NCBI RefSeq assembly: GCF_016545825.1
Contig: NC_052618.1
Coordinates: 46,756,196-46,820,195 of the forward strand
Length of the DNA: 64,000 nucleotides
DNA from: Eucalyptus grandis
Lineage: Eukaryota; Streptophyta; Magnoliopsida; Myrtales; Myrtaceae
Direction: 5' to 3'
Part shown: positions 22,300 to 34,154 of the stretch, one piece after another
Numbering within the stretch: the first letter of the stretch is position 1
How the letters are laid out: each line of letters opens with the position of its first letter
Notes under the pieces: generated by a model
Seen by the model: only the letters and a program-made list of their open reading frames with translations
Databases searched by the model: none
Told to the model about the DNA's origin: nothing
Made by a program: the position numbers and the translations under genes

Positions 22300-25010
22300 A
22301 CTAGCCGGTTCACGTGCAAACAAAAATTGGACCGAATTTTGCAATTTGAAGTTACTTCAACACAGACGATATTTTAATCCTTCGGAGCTCGATTCTGCTC
22401 GTTCTCAAGATTGCTTCGCGGACAGGCTGCTTGCAACGTGGTTCAATAAAACGGAAAACCGCATTATCGTCCGAAGCCCAACAGAGGTGATTGGTCGGAG
22501 ACATGAAGAAGAAAGAAAAAAGAAGGAACCGCGGACCCAGAAAACAAGGAAAATGTCTTCGTTCTTTCCTTCTTTGTTGTCGTGATGGGTGAGAATATCT
22601 GCCAGCCCGTCGCTAACGAACCTTTACCGAAAATCTTGCTCGTGCTCCGATCGAGGGGGAATCAAGTGACCTAAGCCGTGACTTCTTTAATAGGTATCAC
22701 GCGGGTCTTACATATTTAATCGTTCAGATCATTTCGGTTTATGATAAACTCAGCACGGAGTAGGAGTTTCATCGAAACTCAAAAATGGGTACGACGAGCA
22801 CGAGAGTTAAAAATAGCTGGAAGCTCGAAACCTCGAATTGGGTCCGACCCCGACTTTTCTTTTCGGGTCTGGGCCTAAACCTATCCCTGGCTTTCCCGGG
22901 GGTACCAATTAGGTTTCTGTTTCGAGCTCAGACCGGTGCCGAGATTGGCTCGAACGTGGCTTTGAGGTAAACTAAAGACCTAAGAAGTACGGAATAAATT
23001 CATCAAACTGGAGGTAAAACGACGTGGTGTGATGGATTGAATTGGAATGATGCGAGTTGAATTCGCATCCGGCTTCACCGGCAGAAGATTCTAGCTGACG
23101 ATGATGTTTCAATGGATGAGAGGGCAGTTCTGGCATAATCAATGAGCCAAATTGTCAACTCAACGTCCATCCCTTTCCTTCATTCGCATGACGTCAGATG
23201 TCCTTTTATTTTAATTCCATGCCTTCATAATTTTCTAGTATTTTTCCCCCATTTTTATAATTTTTTTGGATGATCACGAAGATAAGCCAGTCATGATTGG
23301 CACAAATATATAATACACGAGTAGAAGTTTGTTAACACAGAAAATTGGATCCGGAAAAAGTTCCTACTATTATATCCCCAGACCAAAATTCTTGAGTTTT
23401 ATCTTTCTGCAGTTGGAACTTAACGTTACCCCTAATTAAGAGAGATCTAAAAAGGGAAACAGGTATATAAAATAGGGTCCCATCTAATTTATTGAAAGCA
23501 TGTGACCTAGACCCATCCTTAAATTTCATCAGCTTGTTTGAACTCTCCAAAAAGACCTTTTGCAACCATATACGTAGGCATCGCCGTCTGTGTCCGGAGT
23601 AGGGCATCCATGAGAAATTACTTTGTGTTACGATCTGATCTCGTAATATAAAAACACCTACGAAAGTATATTAAATTAGAGATTTAGAACTCGACGTTTC
23701 CTTAGGCGAAATGTACCCCACTGATTTTACCAGTAGATCCTTTTGTTTTTCTTTTTTAAAACCCTAGTCTCAAACATCATCACCAATGAAATTCATCAGT
23801 GGTACCAATAAAATGAAATAAAAAAAATTTACAACTAGCGGTGGAGCCCGCGGAGAAGAGGTTTAGGGTTTCTTAAAAGAGCTTCTCACGAAAAAGATTT
23901 CATTTTTAGCAACTTGTTCGTGTGGTCGAATTATGTCCACTTCATTTCCACCAAGAACGCACCCCGAATCCTCACTTCGCTGATGTAACCAATATTTTTG
24001 AAGCCAAGATTGCAAAATATAAAAATAAAAAACACCACGATACATTTAAATCAATTTTAATTTTCCGGACTCGTTCACATCGCACCTAAAAAGCACACCA
24101 GAAGAAAAATCGCATTTGAGCGAAAGGAAATTGTCAAATCATGTGCATTTGATTCATGAACCGAACATGCCTAGAAAGATTGGCAAGAAGCCATGGAGAA
24201 TTAACAAGGAAAATGAGCATGAGGAGGATCAATAATTTTGGTTGACATTTAATGCTTCTTATCGGATCCTTAGAGAAGCATCAGATTGTACCACACACAC
24301 GACTCATCCATATATATCTAGAGCTTCGTCTGAAAATATTGTGTGTCCAGTTTAGTGGTCTTGAAAATGTATTTCTAGCTACATATCAAGAATTTCGCTT
24401 TTAGGGGAACCTAAAAAGAATCGGAGATGTGGGGACCCATAAGTCGAAGAGCTCGAGTCGAGCCAAGAAAAGACGACCGTGGCTTGCTAAACTACAGAAG
24501 GGTCGCATCGCATCATCGCTGACTTTGGAAGAGGGGGAGTGGGGAGTGGGGAGTGGGGAGGAGGTCAACCGGCCTGTCCCAACGCAACCACCGGAAACGC
24601 GGAAGACGGAAGGATGGAGCTGTCAGATCCCGGCCAGTCGCTACACAAGTCTGGCTTGGCCCGCACGCCTCGACGGGAAATGCGTGTTCTTATCCCAAAC
24701 GAGAGGCAATTTCTCAGAAAAATAAAAGCGTTCCCCTCCCTGATCCTTTCCTTAACATTTCAAGAGGTCATAACCAATTTGAATAGCGGTCGCGAAATCG
24801 GCTTTTTTTGAAAAAAAAACAAAGCAATCGGATAACCATGTATACATGTAATTTGTCCACCTTTTTTTAAAATCTTTTTTTCGTCTAATTTTTGGCCTCC
24901 CGGCGTTGATATTGGGGGAAAATTTCGTGACGTCGCGTGAAATTCATTTCATTTTCCCCAACATTTCCTTCCGGCTTCTTCGACACGTCTCCAGTTCAAT
25001 TCCCGTTTTC
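22300..25010. other. Duplicated intergenic block (unit 2)
   Basis: Resumes unit 2 after the LINE and matches 5555-8400 and 31020-33740. It is closer to unit 3 in the last 700 bp before IDL. No gene is recognised. A small imperfect GAGTGGG repeat lies at 24535-24560. Confidence 0.65.
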
Positions 25011-25018
25011 TCGAATGC

Positions 25019-25028
25019 GTATTTAAGC
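25019..25028 (+). promoter_or_regulatory. Probable TATA box of IDL-B
   Basis: GTATTTAAGC about 200 bp before the ATG, followed by a long CT-rich leader with a (TC)n run at about 25132-25163. IDL-C shares exactly this arrangement. Confidence 0.5.
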
Positions 25029-25127
25029 TCCTTTCCCTCCCCCTCTCTCCCTATCTCCCACATTCGAAAAAGAAGAACCCTACCAACTTCCGAACCCATC
25101 TCTCGCTCTCGCTCTCGCTCTCTCCCT

Positions 25128-25168
<41 letters not shown>

Positions 25169-25222
25169 TCATCGCCTCTTCCTCCGTACCGTCCCTTCGT
25201 CGTCGCCGGATCACCCCAACCG

Positions 25223-25489
25223 ATGGACCGGGTACGCAAAGCCCTTTCCGCCTTCGCCCTCCTCCTCCTCCTCGCTGGCGCATGCACCGCCGCTCGGCCC
25301 GGTCCGACTGCGACCACGACGACGCTGCCCCTCCCGGTTCCTCCTCACGGCCCACGCCATCATCCCCACAAGACCGCCTTCCGCCACCGCGGCAGCATCT
25401 TCAGCTACCTCCCCAAGAACTCGCCCGTGCAGCCTTCCGGCCCGTCCCCGAGGCACAACTCCGAGCTCAACTCCACGCCGGGGAACTGA
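25223..25489 (+). CDS. IDL: IDA-like secreted peptide precursor (IDL-B), intact
   Basis: Intact 88-residue intronless ORF with the IDA/IDL layout. A signal peptide (residues 1-24, FALLLLLAGACTA, cleavage likely near A23-A24) precedes a variable Pro/Thr/His-rich region with HHPHKTAFRHR. The C-terminal EPIP domain is residues 60-79 (FSYLPKNSPVQPSGPSPRHN), followed by SELNSTPGN. In the family, proteases release a roughly 12-residue peptide with a hydroxyproline, which is bound by HAESA/HSL kinases with a SERK co-receptor. The Pro-Ser core and the terminal R-H-N needed for binding are present. The usual Lys before R-H-N is Pro, and Q70 replaces the first Pro of the usual PP. The start is the first ATG after the CT-rich leader and is shared by all four copies. 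Membership is firm; receptor pairing and role here are inferred. Confidence 0.93.
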   Translation: MDRVRKALSAFALLLLLAGACTAARPGPTATTTTLPLPVPPHGPRHHPHKTAFRHRGSIFSYLPKNSPVQPSGPSPRHNSELNSTPGN

Positions 25490-27360
25490 ACGGGTTGAAT
25501 CTTCGGGAAGCCCATACATTTCTCCGGAATCCTCGCCGAAGGCCTGGTTCTTTCATTCTGCTTCGTGGTATCTGATAAGATGTTGTATACGAATACATTT
25601 ATTTATTTATTTTTTGGCCGGAGAGCTTAGTCTATGTATACGTTTGGTCCAGCTCGACGGCTCGTCGCCGATTAGGGACTGTATAATAGCGTCGACGGGA
25701 GTTGTTGGATTAGCATGTGTTTAAGCATTCTTTCATGACTTTTTAGGGTGAAGGCTGTTATACGATGTTACATATTACATGATATACACGTTTGATTGTT
25801 TGCATAAGGATTTGTCCGTGTATCATCTCGCTTTGCTGTCTCTCTCTCTCTCCCCGCGCCTTGTTGGCTTTTGACTTTGACAATGGCGAAAGGCAGGCGA
25901 CTTGGAATGGGAACCCTGAAAGTCGTTCCACGAGCCAAATGGCCAGACCCATTTACTTGGACTAGATTTGCGTGCGTTCTCCTCTCTATTAGATCTAATT
26001 CCCATTCGACACGGGTCAACTTACCCTTGGCAAATGCGCGACTAACATGCGATTTAGTCGCGTTTCATCAGAGACGCGACCGGACAAGACTGTCCGACCC
26101 CGCCCGCCTACGCGCCAACGCAGATGCGGATGGAAACCTGCGTTCGACCAATCCGACGTTTGACTGACGCGCGGTGCGGCGTCCTGTTACCGCCCTTCGT
26201 GTCGAGGTCTTGGACAGCAAGTTTCAAATCTTACCGGGTCAAACCTAGGCGTCACGTGCCGCTGCACTGAATTCGTGCGCCAGTGCGCGCACAGCTCATT
26301 CACCGACAGCGAACCGAGTAAAAGGGCTCGAACATGGATTGAACCCTGCGTTTCTGCAGGAAAATCTTGAACTGGTCAAACCGCACCAGGTGATGTTCTT
26401 CGTAGTAGATAGCGTTATCGGTCCCTTACGTGTATTTTTCCTCATTGGAAAGTAACTCCTAAAGTTGGAGATCTAGGCGTTGAAGTCATTGCGATATTCA
26501 TTCATTCCTCATCGGTGCCTTAGCGTCAATTAGGTAAATGTACACCGTGTTTGAGGAAAATTTTGACCTGGCTTCTTTTTAGGATAAGCAAGTGATATGA
26601 CCATATGTGGAAACAACGCCGTAGCTTGATCTAGTCAGCGCTTACAAACCCGGAAATTTACTTAACATTAGAATAATGATTATAGTAAATGATTGACACA
26701 TTTGAAAAAATACCACCGCCGGTCAAATGTTGCAAACGACGGATCAAAGAGCTAGTGATTCCAGCTTATTGAATTTCGATAATTTTCGTTGACATGACAT
26801 AGTACTATGACATCGTATTCTTGATATTTCTTATCGGATCCTTAGAGAAGTATTAGATTGTACTCCTTATGACTCGCTCGAACATAGAAAGAGCTTTGAT
26901 CGAAAGTATTGTGTTTCTAGCATTAGTCATCCCGAAAATATATTTTTAATTACATATCAAGAATTTCACTTTTTAAGTGTACTTGGTCACACCTATCGTT
27001 GATGGGCAAGGTTCCCAATTCAATAAGCATGCCGGCCTCGCTTGAGCTAAATTTATTAGATCAAGCTAATTGCATTTTAAGATCTTATGAAATCCATATT
27101 GAATCTAGCTAAAAAAACAGAAGTTTCTGTATGGTTTTTATGTTCGCGACTAATTCTATACACCACATTTTTTATAGATTAAATAAAAGATGTACGTTGG
27201 GGTCGATCCCCTTCTTCCTTATGAAAAGGAAAGCACACAAATTACGTGGAAAGCAGGGCCATTAGCGAGAATTTAAAGCATGCCACGACATTCATGCGTA
27301 TCTAACTCAGGGTGAGAATTTAAAGCATGCCACGATATTCATGCGTATCTAACTCAGGGT
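25490..27360. other. 3' flank of IDL-B (unit 2)
   Basis: Non-coding flank with counterparts behind the other IDL genes. Near its end a 47-bp segment (GAGAATTTAAAGCATGCCAC..) is repeated head-to-tail at 27267-27313 and 27314-27360, where units 3 and 4 have one copy. Homology to the other units ends there. Confidence 0.65.
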
Positions 27361-28112
27361 TTTCCTGAGCGATGCTCACTGGTCCAGAGTCCAATTTCCC
27401 ACGGTTCTTACTCCCTAGTTGACCAAAGAAAAGGTACTCGTTGAGAACTACGATATTTCCATATTACCAGCAACGGAATAAGAGACTATACCACAAAGAT
27501 AGTCCTGTCAGAGAGGTGATGGCTAGCATTTAATGGGGAAGGACTCTCTAACTATGACAGGACTCACTGGAACCGTTGCTTACTTTGAGATTGAGATACA
27601 CTTCCTACTCCGTTTGCCAAAGGGCCCAACCTGATCGATTCTGATTTGGTATGGTTGCTGGAATGAAAGAGATTTATAAATCCTGTCGGCATGTTCTCTG
27701 CCGGTGCAAGTTTCTATTGACACCAGAATACAGGACAATAGTTCAAGATCCCGAACCCGACAATTTTAGTGAGTTCTGCTCGGACTAGATTGTTTCGTGA
27801 GTGTATTGATCATGGTGGTTTGATGGAATATAAGTTTTGTTGGACCTATATTCAGTTGGATCGATTCCCATGACTCTCATACGTTTATTCAGGAGCTTTC
27901 ACATAGAGTCCTTTGCAATCATAGTTGGCGGAGGCCACTCTTTTTCACCTCCCTCGTCTGCATTTGCCCAGTGCGCCTATTCTCTTGGATCTCTAGCGTG
28001 AGAAAGGCCCCAGAAGAGATTGCCCTCGCTGCTTTGAGCCTATGTTGCGTGCGGCACCATGACTTCCCTAGAGTTGCTGAGCAGCTTCGGGTTAAGGAGA
28101 ATCATATTTTCT
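27361..28112 (+). mobile_element. Unassigned segment with a LINE endonuclease-like fragment
   Basis: Not part of the duplicated unit. Between about 27780 and 27960 translation in shifting frames gives FRECIDHGGLMEYKFCWTY and HRVLCNHSWRR, which resemble the end of a LINE endonuclease domain (the G-FTW and R-DR-L-N--W motifs). The ORF at 27971-28162 is open but unlike anything I recognise. The origin as an old LINE piece is a weak inference. Confidence 0.35.
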
Positions 28113-28839
28113 GGGTAGAAGTACTTTTCAAGTGTCAAAACTTGGCACAAAGGGACATTTAAGTGCCAAAATATGAGTAAAATGGATTACTTAAGTGCTA
28201 CTTCGGCAAAAATCCGGTCAAATTGCTGACGTGGTAATTTTTCGGCGAAGTGAGTGCAAAACAGCGTCATTTTGCACGCTGACGTGGCGAGAATATGTAA
28301 AAACGACGTCGTTTTGTGTATGATATGTAAATAATTAATATAAAAAAATAAAAATAAAATTATTTAAAATATTCTAAAAAAACAAAAAGGTTAATATTTA
28401 CAAACTTAAAATTAAAAAAAAAAGGGGGCCGAAAGGAGGCGGCTAAGGGCTGAGTCTTTCCCGTTGCCGCCGAGAAGGACCGACAATGGAGGGGGAGGGT
28501 CAGCCGAAGTGGTTGGTTCCTGGCTGATTGGCGGTGAGGGCCGTGACCCTTGCCCTAGATTTGGGTGAGGGCTCGCGGGCCCTCACTGCCGATTGACCGG
28601 CTCCTAGCCAAGACCCGGCGAGCCCGGCCAATGCTCGCCCCACCATCGCCGACCCTTCCCGATGACGGCGGGGAGGCAATGAGGGCTCGGGCCCTCATCT
28701 AGATCTGGGGTGAGGGCCGCGATCCTTGCCCAGATTCGGCAAGGGCTCGCGGCCCTCACCATCGATCGGCCAGGGGCCAGCTACCCCGGCTGACTTCAAG
28801 CCAATTTGTGCGCCCCACTACTTAGTGGCTCTTTTTTTT
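28113..28839. mobile_element. Mutator-like element fragment (one TIR plus GC-rich core)
   Basis: Begins GGGTAGAAGTACTTTTCAAG and continues with TGTCAAAACTTGGCAC, CACTTAAGTGC, and CTGACGTGG next to an ACGACGTCGTTTTG motif. This is the same order as the terminal inverted repeat of the complete element at 42219-43596. The AT-rich spacer and the GC-rich core (GAGGGCCGCGA) also correspond. The second inverted repeat is missing and the fragment stops at the poly-T in front of LRR copy 2. Confidence 0.75.
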
Positions 28840-28858
28840 TTTTTTTTTTTGACAGGGA

Positions 28859-29631
28859 GTGTCCTGTGATCTATTTGATGGGCTCTGGTACGTCACCACC
28901 CTGAACGTCGGACCAGTTCATGAGAATTCCCTTGTTTGCTCGGCCAACCCTGTCTTCACACCACGTCTTCAAGCTCACTCACCTGAATCCCTCTCCTTCT
29001 TCGGTTGTTCATCTCGCCCCGCCAAAATCCCGTCATGGTGCCTCCCGAAAGCTGGGGAAATCTGGCGGACAGCTTGGAGTCGTTGGAGTTCCGGTCAAAC
29101 CCGGGTCTCGTCGGGCAAGTACTGTCTTGCTTTGGCCAGCTCGTTAACCTCCAATCACTGGTGATCCTAGAGAATGGTTTGAGTGGCAATGTGCCTCCGA
29201 ACATCGGTAGCTTACCGAACTTGAAGCGGCTAGTCCTTGGGGGGAACTCACTCACGGGCCGGATCCCGGACAGCTTCGGCAGATTGTCCAAGCTATTAAT
29301 CCTTGATTTGAGCAGTAATTCTCTGTCCGGGCCTTTGACTTCGGCTCTTGGGGGTTTGACTTCACTCCTGAAGCTGGACCTGAGCAACAATCTATTAGAA
29401 GGGAAGCTGCCAATGGAGCTGGGGAAGCTCAAGAATTTGTCCCTTTTGGACCTGAGGAACAACAAGCTCTCTGGTGGGTTGACTCGGTCACTCGAATCAA
29501 TGTGCTCACTGCAAGAGCTGATCATGGCCAACAACCCGATAGGAGGGGACCTGGGAATCCTAGAGTGGGAAATATTGCACGGCCTGGTCTCATTGGACCT
29601 TTCACAGACGGGTTTAACAGGGAACTTTCCA
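28859..29631 (+). pseudogene. PII-2-like LRR protein, 5' half of exon 2 (LRR copy 2)
   Basis: Starts at the exon-2 acceptor (TTTGACAG before GGAGTGTCC), giving VSCDLFDGLWYVTTLNVGP. The family-typical block PVHENSLVCSANPVF follows. Two- and one-base deletions near 28963-29015 disrupt the LSFFGCFVSP region. From about 29005 an open frame carries at least seven LRRs (NPGLVGQVLSCFGQLVNLQS to LDLSQTGLTG). After GNFP at 29631 the sequence jumps to a block homologous to 4258 onward, so the last LRRs and C-terminus are deleted. Exon 1 and the intron are absent. Copies 1 and 2 are complementary truncations. Confidence 0.85.
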
Positions 29632-32600
29632 CGTCCCGCATATCATTTCCTGTACGTTTGATTTCTCTCTTTCTGCAGGACTCCTTTGTCCCTTTTACAA
29701 GGACGATACTCATTATTTTGTGAGATAAATGATTAACATCTGATTAGATTATTCAAATGGGCATCAATTTATTTAACTCATTTTGATTCAATTTTTTATA
29801 ATATAAATTTAACTTCTCACATCCAACCCAATCCTTCCTCAACCCAAATCTGACCTCATATATATTACTAAAATACTTCTATATTTAATCTAATTTAGAA
29901 AAACTCATACTCAAATTAAGATAAGAGAATGAAATGTGTGACAACAAGATCAAATGAGAGTGAGAGGGAGTGAAGAGAGGGTTATAGAGATGAGGTAGAT
30001 ATAAAAAAGTTGTGAAATCATTTAAATTCATCTACGATCCGTTTACTAGAAATAATTAACTCATATAACAATTCGACTCATTTAATATGAGTTAGGAAAT
30101 GAGCCTATGGCCCTTCTTGATAGGCCTAGATCTGATTAAATTTTGATTAAGTATTATTTTGAGTGAGTTTCTTCATGATGCTAATGATGTGAAAACTTTT
30201 CAAGTTTTCATCACTTGTGGTTTTGGGAATGAGATGCTTTAGGGCTCGTTTGGTTCCACTTTAAGGAAATGGCTTTGCATTTTCTCAAGTATTTTGAATG
30301 AATGGGCATTTGGTAAATGTAAAAGTATTTGGATATTCATTTTGGTGTATATTTTGTAAAGCAACTTTGAGGTGAAAAGAAAAAAGAAAAACAAAAAAAG
30401 GAAAAACAGAGGAGGAGATGCAGATGCGTCGAAGAGGGTGAAATTGTGGGAGAGGTGGCTCCATCTACTAGTGGTGGGGAGGCAGCTGGTGGTGGCGATG
30501 GCGGGGAGGCAACGTCGCCTGAGGTCGCGCACATCGCTTGAGGTCGCACGACCTTAGTGACCTTAGGTGAGTGCAACCTCAGTGAGGTTTCTAGAACAGC
30601 CAAGTTGGCTACCGGTGGCTAAGCTTTGCTGGTTGATCAGCAACTCCAAGGAAGAAGACGATGAATATTTTTTTTTTAAGGGCAAAAGAGGAAAATACGA
30701 TTATTAGTGAGGATAATATCGGAAAGAAAAAAAAGTTATTAAACCCTCACAAACATTCCAAAAATGCTAAAGTCTAAAATAGATAGGGACCTGATTTGGG
30801 TTTTTAGCATTCCAAATGCTAGTATTTGACAAATGATGTATCAAAAAACTGAACCAAACACTTTATATTTTTCTCGAGCAGCTTTGAACCTTAAAAAGCC
30901 TCTTGAGAAAGTGAACCGAACGAGATTTTAGAATCGAATCATTTGTACTTCGCTTGCTTTCGTTCTACGGTTACGTTCAAACTTTGGGCTCAAATGATCT
31001 TCGCAGACGAAAGCAAACTAGCCGGTTCGCGTGCAAACAAAAGTTGGATTGGACTTTGCAATTCGAAGTAACTTCAAGACAGACAATTTTTTAATCCATC
31101 ACAGCTCGATTCTGCTCGTTCTCGAGAATGTTTCGTGGACAGGCTGCTCGGTACGTGGCCTAATAAGAAGGAAAACCGTTTTATCGTCCGAAGCCCAACA
31201 GAGGTGATTGGTCGGAGATATGAAGAAGAAGGGAAAAAAAAAAAGAAGAAGAAGGGAACAGCGGACCCAGAAAACAAGGAAAATGTCTTCGCTTTTCCCT
31301 TCTTTGTTGTCGTGATGGACGAGAATATCTGCCAGCCGGTCGTGGAGAAAAAGGGCTGCCGTCGCTAACGAACCTTTACCGAAAATTTTGCTCGTGCTCC
31401 GATCGAGGGGGAATCAAGTGACCTAAGCCGTGACTTCTTTAATAGGTATCACGCGGGTCTTACGTATTTAATCGTTCAGATCATTTCGGTTTATTATAAA
31501 CTCAGGACGGAGTAGGAGTTTCATCGAAACTCAAAAATGGGTACGAGGAGCACGAGAGTTAAAAATAGCTAGAGGCTCAAAACCCCGAATCGGGTCCGAC
31601 CCCAACTTTTCTTTTCGGGTCTGGGCCTAAACGTGTCCCTGGCTTTCCCGGGGGAGGACCAATTAGGTTTCTGTTTTGAGCTCGGACCGGCGCCGAGATT
31701 GGCTCGAACGTGGCTTGGAGGTAATCTAAAGATCTGGGAAGTACAGAATAAATTCATCAAACTGGAGGAAAAACGACGTGATGTGATGGATTGAATCGGA
31801 ATGATGCGAGTTGAATTCGCATCCGGCTTCACCGGCAGAAGATTCTGGCTGACGATGATGTTTCAACGAATGAGAGGGCGGTTTCAGCAGAATCAATGAG
31901 CCAAATCGTCAACTCAACTCCCATCCCTTTCCTTCTTTCGTGTGACATCAGATGTCCTTTCATTTTAATTCCATGCCTTCATAATTTTCTTCCCTCTTTT
32001 TTATAAAAAATAAATAAATTGGATGATCACGAAGACAAGCCGGTCTTGATTGGCACAATATAGAATACACGAGTAGAAGTTTGTTAACACAGAAAATTGG
32101 ATCTGGATAAAGTTCCTATTATTATATCCCAGACCATAATTCTTGAATTTTATCTTCACGTAGTTAGAACCTAACGTTATCCCTAATTAAGAGAGATCTA
32201 AAAAGGGAAACACGTATATAAAATAGGGTCCCATCTCATTTATTGAAAGCACGCAACCTAGACCTGTCCTTAAATTTCAAACCTTTGGCAACCATATACG
32301 TAGGCATCGCCGTCTATGGCCGAAATAGGGCATCCACGTGAAATTACTTTGTGTTATGATCTGATCTCGAAATTAAAAAACATCTACAAAAGTATATGAA
32401 ATTAGAGATTTTGTCTAGCAAAATTTACCCCACCGATTTTACCAATAGATTCTTCTGTTTTTCTTTCTTAAAACCCCATTCTCAAATATCATCGCCAATG
32501 AAATTCATTAGTGGTTCCAATAAAATGAAAATAAAAAAATTACAACTAGTGGTGGAGCCTGCGGAGAAGAGGTTTACGGTTTCTTAAAAGAGCTTCTCAC

Positions 32601-33740
32601 GCAAAAGATTCCATTTTTAGCGACTTGTTCGTGTGGTCGAATTATGTCCACTTGATTTCCATTGCGAACGGACCCCGAATCCTCACTTCGCTGATGTAAC
32701 CAATAATTTTGAAGCCAAGATTGCAAAATATAATAATAAAAAACGCCACGATACATTTAAATCGATTTTGTTTGTCTGGACTCGTTCACATCGCCCTAAA
32801 AAGGCACACCGAAAGAAAAATCGCATTTGAGCTAAAGAAAATTGTCAAATCACGTGCATTTGATTCATGAACCGAGTGTGCTTAGAAAGATTGGTGAGAA
32901 GCCATGGAGAATTAACACGGAAAATGAGCATGAGGAGGATCAATAATTTTCGTTAACATTTCATGCATCTTATCAGATCTTTAGAGAAGCATTGGATTGT
33001 ACCACACGCGATTTGTTTGTACATATCTAGAGCTTCAACTGAAAATATTATGTGTCCAGCTTTAGCGGTCCCGAATATATATTTTTAGCTACATATTAAG
33101 AATTTCGCTTTTAGGAGAACCCAAAAAGAATCGGAGATATGGGAACCCATAAATCGAAGAGTCCGAGTTGATCCAAGAAAAGACGACGGTGGCTTGTGAA
33201 ACTACCGAAGGGTCGTGACGTGTCACGTCGCATCACATCGCTGACTTTGGAAGAGGAGGGAGGAGGAGGGCGGAGGAGGTCAACCGGCCCGTCCCAACGC
33301 AGACACCGCAAACGCGGAACACGGAAGGATGGAGCCGGTCAGGTCACGGCCGGTCGATATACAAGTCTGGCTTGGGCCACACGCCTCGACGGGAAATGCG
33401 TGTTCCATCCCAAAGGAGAGGCAAATTCCTAGAAAAATAAAAACGCTCCCCTCCCTGATCCTTTCCTTGACATTTCAAGAGGTCGTAACCAATTTGAATA
33501 GCGATCGCGAAATCGGCTTTTTTCTTAAAAAAAAAAAAAAAACAAAGCAATCGGATTATTATGTATACATGTAATTTGTCCACCTCTTCTTTTTTTTTTT
33601 TTAAATCATTTTTTCCTCTAATTTTTGGCCTAACGGTGTCGACTATAAATGAAAATTTCGGAATGTCGCCTGAAATTCATTTCATTTTCCTCAAAATTTC
33701 CGTCCGGCTTCTTCCACACGTCTCTCCTTCATTCCCCCGG
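29632..33740. other. Duplicated intergenic block (unit 3)
   Basis: Matches 4258-8400 and the unit 2 equivalents. Short ORFs (poly-Lys, Phe-rich) occur but none is preserved in frame among copies. No gene is recognised. Confidence 0.65.
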
Positions 33741-33750
33741 TTCGATGCGT

Positions 33751-33760
33751 GTATTTAAGC
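33751..33760 (+). promoter_or_regulatory. Probable TATA box of IDL-C
   Basis: GTATTTAAGC followed by a CT-rich leader with a (TC)n run (33818-33842), the same as IDL-B. Confidence 0.45.
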
Positions 33761-33892
33761 TTCCATAGCTCCCCCCGCCATCCATCCCACTTTCGAAAAC
33801 GAAGAACCCTACCAACTTCTCTCTCTCTCTCTCTCTCTCTCATCTCTCTTCCTCCGTAGCGTCCCTTCGTCGTCGCCGGATCACCCCAACCG

Positions 33893-34154
33893 ATGGACCT
33901 ACGCAAAGCCCTTTCCTTCTTCGCGCTCCTCATCCTCCTCCTCGCCAGCGCATGCACCGCCGCTCGGCCTGGCCCGACCGCGACCCGACGACCACGACGA
34001 CGCTGCCCCTCCCGGTTCCTCCTCACGGCCCACGCCATCATCCCCACAAGACCGCCTTCCGCCACAGCGGCAGCATCTTCAGCTACCTCCCCAAGGGTCG
34101 CCCGTGCCGCCTTCTGGCGGGAACCCGATTCACAACTCCACGCCGGGGAACTGA
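33893..34154 (+). pseudogene. IDL: IDA-like peptide precursor, multiply broken (IDL-C)
   Basis: The signal peptide is preserved (MDLRKALSFFALLILLLASA, then CTAARPG). A short insertion in the CCCGACGACC tract near 33985 shifts the frame. The correct downstream frame shows HHPHKTAFRHSGSIFSYLPKG, but a further small deletion right after LPKG and loss of the bases for the PSPR region destroy the peptide itself. From the first ATG an unrelated Arg/Ala-rich reading runs on to 34261. Lesions inside the mature-peptide segment mean it cannot signal as an IDL. It is closest to IDL-B in leader and promoter. Confidence 0.85.

Noticed and set aside
25051..25519. Minus-strand ORFs over the IDL genes (also at 8601, 33691 and 57087)
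   Set aside because: Antisense shadows of GC-rich coding sequence and the (TC)n leader; Arg/Glu repeats come from the microsatellite.
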